A stretch of 64,000 bases of DNA. Origin: Pseudomonas sp. JUb42. GTDB taxonomy: Bacteria > Pseudomonadota > Gammaproteobacteria > Pseudomonadales > Pseudomonadaceae. The notes under the pieces were generated by a model. That model saw only the letters and a program-made list of their open reading frames with translations, did no database searches and was not told the DNA's origin. A program made the position numbers and the translations under genes. The stretch lies in contig NZ_JANUFD010000008.1 of NCBI RefSeq assembly GCF_024807945.1, positions 124,001-188,000 on the forward strand, in the 5' to 3' direction. Shown here piece after piece: positions 59,266-64,000 of this stretch (positions are counted from its first letter, which is position 1; each line of letters starts with the position of its first letter).

Positions 59266-59592
59266 ATGACCAAACGCGAAGCTCCAATCTACAAGGTGAT
59301 TTTCCTCAATCAGGGACAAGTGTTCGAGATGTACGCCAAGCAGATCTATCAAAGTGATCTGTGGGGGTTTCTGGAGGTGGAGGAATTCGTCTTCGGCGAG
59401 CGCACGACTGTTGTGGTTGATCCCAGCGAAGAAAAGCTCAAGGCGCAGTTCGAAGGCGTCGTGCGCAGCTTCGTGCCCATGCATTCGATCGTGCGCATCG
59501 ACGAGGTCGAGCGCATGGGCACGCCGAAGATCAGTGAAGCGCGCGTTACCAGCAATGTGATGCCATTCCCCATGCCGATGCCGGAGAAGTAA
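59266..59592 (+). CDS. DUF1820-family protein
   Basis: A 108-residue conserved protein of unknown function. IYKVIFLNQGQVFEMYAKQIYQSDLWGFLEVEEFVFGERTTVVVDPSEEKLK (about 8-59) is the family core, and the C-terminal PMHSIVRIDEV segment is also conserved. Its narrow distribution next to miaB in gammaproteobacteria hints at RNA-related work. ATG 59266 is preferred because the family begins at TKREAPIYKV; earlier starts are in the miaB promoter region. Confidence 0.85.
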   Translation: MTKREAPIYKVIFLNQGQVFEMYAKQIYQSDLWGFLEVEEFVFGERTTVVVDPSEEKLKAQFEGVVRSFVPMHSIVRIDEVERMGTPKISEARVTSNVMPFPMPMPEK

Positions 59593-59598
59593 CCGGCC

Positions 59599-60222
59599 TC
59601 AGTTCTGCTGGGGCTGCAGTTGCGGTGCCAGTGCGGGTGCCGCAGCGCCAGGCGCCGGGGCCGTGCTGTTGGGATCAGGCAGGGGCGCGAAGGGCGAACG
59701 GCCTTCGGCGGATTGCAGCTCTTGCAGGTAATTGCGGAAAATCTGGCCCAGCACCTGGGTAGCCACTTCCAGCTCGTCACGGCGCATGTGCGATGACACT
59801 TCATCCGCGCTGTCCAGCGCATCTTCAGAACCATTGACCGCTGCCATCTTCAGCACGATGTAGGCCTGAATATTGTTGGCCTGCACACCTTCGCCCTTGA
59901 AGAACATCAGGCCAAGCTGGTACTGCGCCTGGGCATGGCCCTGCAGCGAGGCTTTCTCAAAGAAATTGAGCGCCTGCGCCAAGTCACGAGGGGCGTGTTT
60001 ACCGTCGTAGTAAAATTCACCCAACTCGTATTGCGCCTGCGCATCCCCGGCCTTGGCGGCTTCCTGACAGGCAGCCAGCGCCGTCGGCAGGTTGTCCGGC
60101 TGGGTATTGAGGGTGCAGCGACCCACCGCTGGGATCAACAACGAGTTGCCACCTGCATTCGCCAGCAGGGGATGAATAAGCAACAGGCAGCCCAATGCAA
60201 GGGTGCGGCCGGTGCGGTTCAT
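59599..60222 (-). CDS. Exported Sel1-repeat protein
   Basis: A 207-residue protein with a signal peptide (LALGCLLLIHPLLANAGG, about residues 6-23) and at least two to three Sel1/TPR-like repeats of about 36 residues (AQAQYELGEFYYDGKHAPRD, then AQAQYQLGLMFFKGEGVQAN, about 60-125). A proline/alanine/glutamine-rich tail follows. Such proteins are periplasmic adaptors, but the partner is unknown. A second start at 60234 (four codons earlier) has a poor ribosome-binding position. Confidence 0.8.
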   Translation of the reverse strand: MNRTGRTLALGCLLLIHPLLANAGGNSLLIPAVGRCTLNTQPDNLPTALAACQEAAKAGDAQAQYELGEFYYDGKHAPRDLAQALNFFEKASLQGHAQAQYQLGLMFFKGEGVQANNIQAYIVLKMAAVNGSEDALDSADEVSSHMRRDELEVATQVLGQIFRNYLQELQSAEGRSPFAPLPDPNSTAPAPGAAAPALAPQLQPQQN

Positions 60223-60378
60223 GGGAATCGACATACCTCTGAAAAGGTGCGGGCGTACCCGTCCAGCTAAACGTGCTGGCTGCGCATTATGAAATAAGCG
60301 GGGCCAACCTTACAAAGTCTTTACGGATTTTCTGCTGCGCGGGCTTGAAATGCCTGTTTTCATTGATGATTGGTGACC

Positions 60379-60450
60379 TGTAGGAGCTGCCGAAGGCTGC
60401 GATGCGCTTCTCATGACAGAACGCAATCGCAGCCTTCGGCAGCTCCTACA
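60379..60450. repeat. Inverted repeat of a different REP class (GTAGGAGCTGCC)
   Basis: TGTAGGAGCTGCCGAAGGCT and the mirror arm ending GCAGCTCCTACA pair over about 25 bases with a 22-base centre. It is unlike the other REPIN copies in this window. Confidence 0.85.
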
Positions 60451-60463
60451 AGGTTTTCCAGGC

Positions 60464-61747
60464 TTATTTCAGCGCCGCAAACGCCTTCTCGGCCGCATCG
60501 AGGGTCAGTTTCAGTTCGGTTTCGCCGTGGGCGATAGAAGTGAAACCGGCTTCGAACGCGCTCGGCGCCAGGTACACGCCACCTTCGAGCATCAAGTGGA
60601 AGAAGCGCTTGAAGCGTTCGGCATCGCTGGTCATGACGTCTTCGAAGGTAACGATGGCGGCGGAGGAGCTGAAATACAGACCGAACATGCCGCCCGCCTG
60701 GGTCGTTACGAACGGGATCCCGGCGGCGTCGGCGCGCTCTTGCAGGCCAGCGAGCAGGCGACGGGTGTATTCGCTCAACTCTTCATGGAAGCCCGGACGG
60801 CTGATCAGGCGCAGGGTAGTGAGGCCCGCCGCCATGGCCAGGGGGTTGCCCGACAGCGTGCCGGCCTGATAGACCGGGCCCAGCGGGGCGATATGCGACA
60901 TGATTTCGCGCTTGCCACCAAAGCAGCCCACCGGCATGCCGCCGCCGATGATCTTGCCGAAGGTGCTCAGGTCCGGCGTTACGCCGTAGTAAGCCTGGGC
61001 GCCGCCGAGGGCAACGCGAAAACCGGTCATCACTTCGTCGAAGATCAGCACCACGCCGTATTGATCACACAACGCGCGCAGGCCTTGCAGGTAGCCAGGA
61101 GCAGGCGGCACGCAGTTCATGTTGCCGGCAACCGGCTCGACGATGATGCAGGCCACATCCTGACCGACTTCGGCCAGCAGGGCGCTAACGGCTTCAAGAT
61201 CGTTGAACGGTACGGTCAGGGTGTGCTTGGCGAACGCAGCAGGTACGCCCGGCGAGCTCGGCACGCCCAGGGTCAGGGCGCCGGAACCGGCCTTGACCAG
61301 CAGGCTGTCGGAGTGACCGTGGTAGCAACCTTCGAACTTGATGATGCTGTCGCGACCGGTGAAACCACGGGCCAGGCGGATGGCGCTCATGGTCGCTTCG
61401 GTGCCGGAGCTGACCATGCGCACCATTTCCATCGACGGAACGATGGCGCAGACCAGGTCAGCCATCTCGGTTTCCATGGCCGTCGGCGCGCCGTAGGACA
61501 GACCGTGCTCCAACTGATTGCGCACCGCGTCCAGCACTTCCGGATGGCTGTGACCGAGAATCATCGGGCCCCAGGAGCCGACGTAATCGACATAACGCTT
61601 GTCGTCTTCATCGGTGACATAGGCGCCGACCGCATGTTTGAAGAACAACGGCGTACCGCCCACGCTCTTGAAAGCGCGAACCGGTGAGTTGACGCCACCG
61701 GGGATGTGTTTCTGGGCGTTGGCGAACAGGGTTTCAGAACGGGACAT
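60464..61747 (-). CDS. hemL: Glutamate-1-semialdehyde 2,1-aminomutase
   Basis: A 427-residue PLP enzyme that makes 5-aminolevulinate for heme in the C5 pathway. VVLIFDEVMTGFRVALGGAQ (about 238-257) and the catalytic lysine in FGKIIGGGMPVG (about 266-277) are the aminotransferase III signature. N-terminal IPGGVNSPVRAF is also typical. It is the last gene on the minus strand before the repair genes. The upstream gap 61748-62103 is filled by a REPIN. Confidence 0.97.
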   Translation of the reverse strand: MSRSETLFANAQKHIPGGVNSPVRAFKSVGGTPLFFKHAVGAYVTDEDDKRYVDYVGSWGPMILGHSHPEVLDAVRNQLEHGLSYGAPTAMETEMADLVCAIVPSMEMVRMVSSGTEATMSAIRLARGFTGRDSIIKFEGCYHGHSDSLLVKAGSGALTLGVPSSPGVPAAFAKHTLTVPFNDLEAVSALLAEVGQDVACIIVEPVAGNMNCVPPAPGYLQGLRALCDQYGVVLIFDEVMTGFRVALGGAQAYYGVTPDLSTFGKIIGGGMPVGCFGGKREIMSHIAPLGPVYQAGTLSGNPLAMAAGLTTLRLISRPGFHEELSEYTRRLLAGLQERADAAGIPFVTTQAGGMFGLYFSSSAAIVTFEDVMTSDAERFKRFFHLMLEGGVYLAPSAFEAGFTSIAHGETELKLTLDAAEKAFAALK

Positions 61748-61904
61748 GGTCGGGTCTCTGCTGGTGAACCGGAAAGTCTGGTTACGCCCGGCGGGGCGAG
61801 AGGAGGGGCACTATAACAAATGCCGGGGGGCTGCTGCCGGGCGAGAATGCCGCAGGTTGGATTGATAGGAGCGAAGTGGAAGGCCAATATTGCGGTAGTG
61901 AGTT

Positions 61905-61994
61905 GTGGGAGCGAATTCATTCGCGAAGGGGCCAGTACATCCGCCAAATTTGCATCGGTTGAGAAACCGTCTTCGCGAATGAATTCGCTCCCAC
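61905..61994. repeat. REPIN-type inverted repeat (GAATTCATTCGC class)
   Basis: GTGGGAGCGAATTCATTCGC pairs with GCGAATGAATTCGCTCCCAC across about 50 bases. Intact consensus arms. It lies between the divergent hemL and ada-alkA genes. Confidence 0.88.
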
Positions 61995-62103
61995 ATAATA
62001 GGCTCCATATTTTTGTCATCGTGCCCATAGTGGTGGAAACCTATCGATCCAGATGTCCGAATCCAGCCAGACTTTCGCCGAATGCTGGATTACAGTTCGA
62101 GCC

Positions 62104-63549
62104 ATGAACACTCTTGATCCCGAAGTCTGCTACGCCGCCTTTGTCGCCCGCGACCGCCGTTTCGATGGCTGGTTTTTCATGGGGGTGTCATCGACCGGTA
62201 TCTATTGCCGCCCGATGTGCCCGGTGCGGGCGCCCAAAGCGGTCAATTGCAGCTTCTACCCGAACGCCGCAGCAGCCGAACAGGCCGGTTTCCGCCCATG
62301 CCTGCGTTGCCGCCCGGAACTGGCGCCCGGTCATGGCCTGATCGATATGTCCAGTCGCCTGGCCCAGGCAGCGGCGCGGCTGATCGAGGATGGCTATCTC
62401 AATGGTCGCAATCTGGTCGCCCTGGCGGCGCGGGTCGGGGTGACGGACCGGCATTTGCGGCGGATCTTCGAGGCCGAGTTCGGTGTTTCCCTGCTCGATT
62501 ATGTGCAGACCCAGCGGCTCCTGATCGCCAAGCGCCTGCTGACCGACACCGGCCTGTCCATGGCGCAAGTAGCCCTGACTTCGGGGTTTGGCAGCGTGCG
62601 GCGCTTCAATGACGTGTTTCAGGCGCAATACGGGCTCAATCCCCTGCGCCTGAAAAAAACTGTGCATGTGCCCGGCGCCGCCACTCTGCGCTTCGAGCTG
62701 TCCTACCGGCCGCCCTATGCCTGGCACGGCGTGCTGGCCTTTCTCGCTCATCGCAGCATTGCCGGGGTCGAGCACATTGATGAGCAATGTTACGCCCGCA
62801 CTCTGGAAGTCGAGCAGGCTGGCAAGCGCGTGACTGGCTGGGTCAGTGTGACTCATGCGCCGCAGCGGCACGCCTTGGTGGTGACGGTTTCGGCCTCGCT
62901 GCAAAGTGCAATCGTACAAGTACTGGCGCGTTTGCGGCGTTTGTTCGACACCGGTTGCCGGCCCGATCTGGTGGACGAGCATTTGCATCTGCTGTCCGCC
63001 GATTTACCCGGCATGCGCGTGCCGGGGGCGGTGGATGGCTTTGAAATTGCCGTGCGTGCGGTGGCCGGCCAGCAGGTTTCCGTGGCCAGGGCGCGGGTCG
63101 TGCTGGGGCGTATCGCGGAGCGCTTCGGTACTCCCGTCGCGGATGCGCCCCATGGTCTGACCCACGCCTTTGCCATGGCCGAGGCGCTGGCTTCACTGGA
63201 TGCGGAAGAACTGATCACCACCGGCCTGATCCGTATTCGCGCCGAGGCGATCATTGCCGTCGCCCGGGAAGTCGCTGAAGGGCGTGTCGTTCTGGAGCCA
63301 TTGGTGCCCCTGGAGGAAACCCTGGCGGCCCTGCGGCATATTCGCGGTATCGGCGAGTGGACGGTGCAATACATCGCCATGCGCGCCCTGGGCTGGCCCA
63401 ATGCCTTTCCCGAGGGGGATGCGGTACTCAAGAAACATCTCGCGTGTGCCTCGGCCGCGCAACTCAATGAACACGCCAGTCAGTGGGCGCCCTGGCGGGC
63501 CTATGCCACGGTGCATGTCTGGCGTTTATACGAGGAGGCAAAGCAATGA
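62104..63549 (+). CDS. Ada-AlkA fusion: methylphosphotriester sensor, AraC HTH and DNA glycosylase
   Basis: A 481-residue fusion. Residues about 6-75 are the Ada metal-binding domain with all four Cys (Cys35, Cys39, Cys66, Cys69). An AraC-type helix-turn-helix spans about 85-190 (ARVGVTDRHLRRIFEAEFGVS). Residues about 200-480 are an AlkA-type 3-methyladenine glycosylase with a helix-hairpin-helix (GIGEWTVQYIAMRALG) and the catalytic Asp in FPEGDAVL. In Ada, methylation of the first-motif Cys activates transcription of the adaptive response. Its stop overlaps the ogt start, so it probably drives both. ATG 62104 is used; an upstream TTG/ATG would add residues with no similarity. Confidence 0.93.
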   Translation: MNTLDPEVCYAAFVARDRRFDGWFFMGVSSTGIYCRPMCPVRAPKAVNCSFYPNAAAAEQAGFRPCLRCRPELAPGHGLIDMSSRLAQAAARLIEDGYLNGRNLVALAARVGVTDRHLRRIFEAEFGVSLLDYVQTQRLLIAKRLLTDTGLSMAQVALTSGFGSVRRFNDVFQAQYGLNPLRLKKTVHVPGAATLRFELSYRPPYAWHGVLAFLAHRSIAGVEHIDEQCYARTLEVEQAGKRVTGWVSVTHAPQRHALVVTVSASLQSAIVQVLARLRRLFDTGCRPDLVDEHLHLLSADLPGMRVPGAVDGFEIAVRAVAGQQVSVARARVVLGRIAERFGTPVADAPHGLTHAFAMAEALASLDAEELITTGLIRIRAEAIIAVAREVAEGRVVLEPLVPLEETLAALRHIRGIGEWTVQYIAMRALGWPNAFPEGDAVLKKHLACASAAQLNEHASQWAPWRAYATVHVWRLYEEAKQ

Positions 63550-64000
63550 TTCCCGGCTATCTGGTCGCAAGCCCGTTGGGCGACATCGCCCTGCGCGCCG
63601 AAGATGACGCCCTGACCGGCGTGTATTTCGTCGGACAGAAGTACTACCCCGAGCTGGTCCTGGTCACCGACGTGCGCCAGGTACCGCGAGTGATCAGCAT
63701 GGCTCAGGAACAATTGACCGAGTTCTTTGCCGGGCAGCGCCGTGAATTCGAACTGCCCCTGCGCTTTCGCGGTACGCCGTTTCAGGAGCAGGTCTGGCGT
63801 GAGCTGGCGCGCATCCCCTACGGCGAGTTGTTGTCCTATGGCGGCATGGCCAAAAAGATGGGCCTGAGCGCCGGGCATTCCCGGGCGGTCGGCACAGCCA
63901 ATGGCAAGAACCCGATCTCGATCATCGTGCCTTGTCATCGGGTGATTGGTGCCAGTGGCGACCTGACCGGTTATGCCGGTGGCGTCGAGCGCAAGCGCGC
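63546..64000 (+). CDS. ogt: Methylated-DNA--protein-cysteine methyltransferase, 5' part
   Basis: The gene starts at ATG 63546, overlapping the glycosylase stop (ATGA), and runs off the right edge, giving about 151 residues. The catalytic motif IVPCHRVIGASGDLTGYAGG with the acceptor Cys is present, as is the DNA-recognition FQEQVWRELARIPYGELLSYG. It removes O6-alkyl groups from guanine in a suicide reaction. It forms an adaptive-response pair with the Ada-AlkA fusion. Confidence 0.95.
   Translation, partial: MIPGYLVASPLGDIALRAEDDALTGVYFVGQKYYPELVLVTDVRQVPRVISMAQEQLTEFFAGQRREFELPLRFRGTPFQEQVWRELARIPYGELLSYGGMAKKMGLSAGHSRAVGTANGKNPISIIVPCHRVIGASGDLTGYAGGVERKR

Overview
This window is a chromosomal segment of a Pseudomonas, most likely of the P. 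fluorescens group. The gene order from hemL (right) to ppa (left) follows the order I recall for P. aeruginosa PAO1, hemL through miaB, lnt, leuS, holA, lipA, dacA, rodA, nadD, proA, ubiX, mpl, the ethanolamine genes and ppa. The intergenic gaps carry many REP/REPIN-type inverted repeats (half-sites such as GTGGGAGCGAATTCATTCGC), typical of this group. I saw no tRNA, rRNA, CRISPR array, insertion sequence or complete prophage.

Left region (1 to about 15.4 kb) is accessory. It holds the 3' end of a family-61 glycosyltransferase with an amino-sugar-type acetyltransferase, an unrecognised lipoprotein, and a lineage-II-like chlorite dismutase translationally coupled to a chemoreceptor behind a possible FliA promoter. 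Next come a LysR regulator divergent from an exported alpha/beta hydrolase, an exported methyltransferase-like protein divergent from a DapF-like protein lacking one catalytic cysteine, a membrane-anchored WG-repeat protein, a Cache chemoreceptor behind a near-consensus FliA promoter, a small frameshifted gene, and an S24-type repressor whose autocleavage residues are replaced.

Middle region (15.8 to 34.3 kb) runs from ppa, mtfA and dedA to an ethanolamine catabolic locus. EutBC makes acetaldehyde and ammonia, ExaC oxidises the aldehyde, and a divergent sigma-54 activator probably drives both units. I located a GG-N10-GC sigma-54 promoter in front of each. The ethanolamine permease gene that I recall between exaC and eutB in P. 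aeruginosa is absent here. The cluster continues with mpl-ubiX-lipoprotein, an NAD(P)-binding protein, a MORN-repeat/C13-peptidase lipoprotein, a MaoC hydratase, a CidA/LrgB pair, a LON-domain protein, a DedA-PAP2 fusion and an alkyladenine glycosylase.

Right region (34.4 to 64 kb) is core metabolism and envelope biogenesis. The plus-strand series proA, nadD, rsfS, rlmH, mrdA, rodA, sltB1, rlpA, dacA, ybeD, lipB, lipA covers proline and NAD synthesis, ribosome silencing and 23S methylation, cell elongation and septal peptidoglycan processing, and lipoate synthesis, and ends at a strong bidirectional terminator. The opposing minus-strand genes are sltB3, arfA (with a hairpin inside its coding region), holA, lptE, leuS, lnt, ybeX, ybeY, ybeZ, miaB and hemL. 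The window closes with an Ada-AlkA fusion overlapping ogt, an alkylation-repair pair cut by the right edge.
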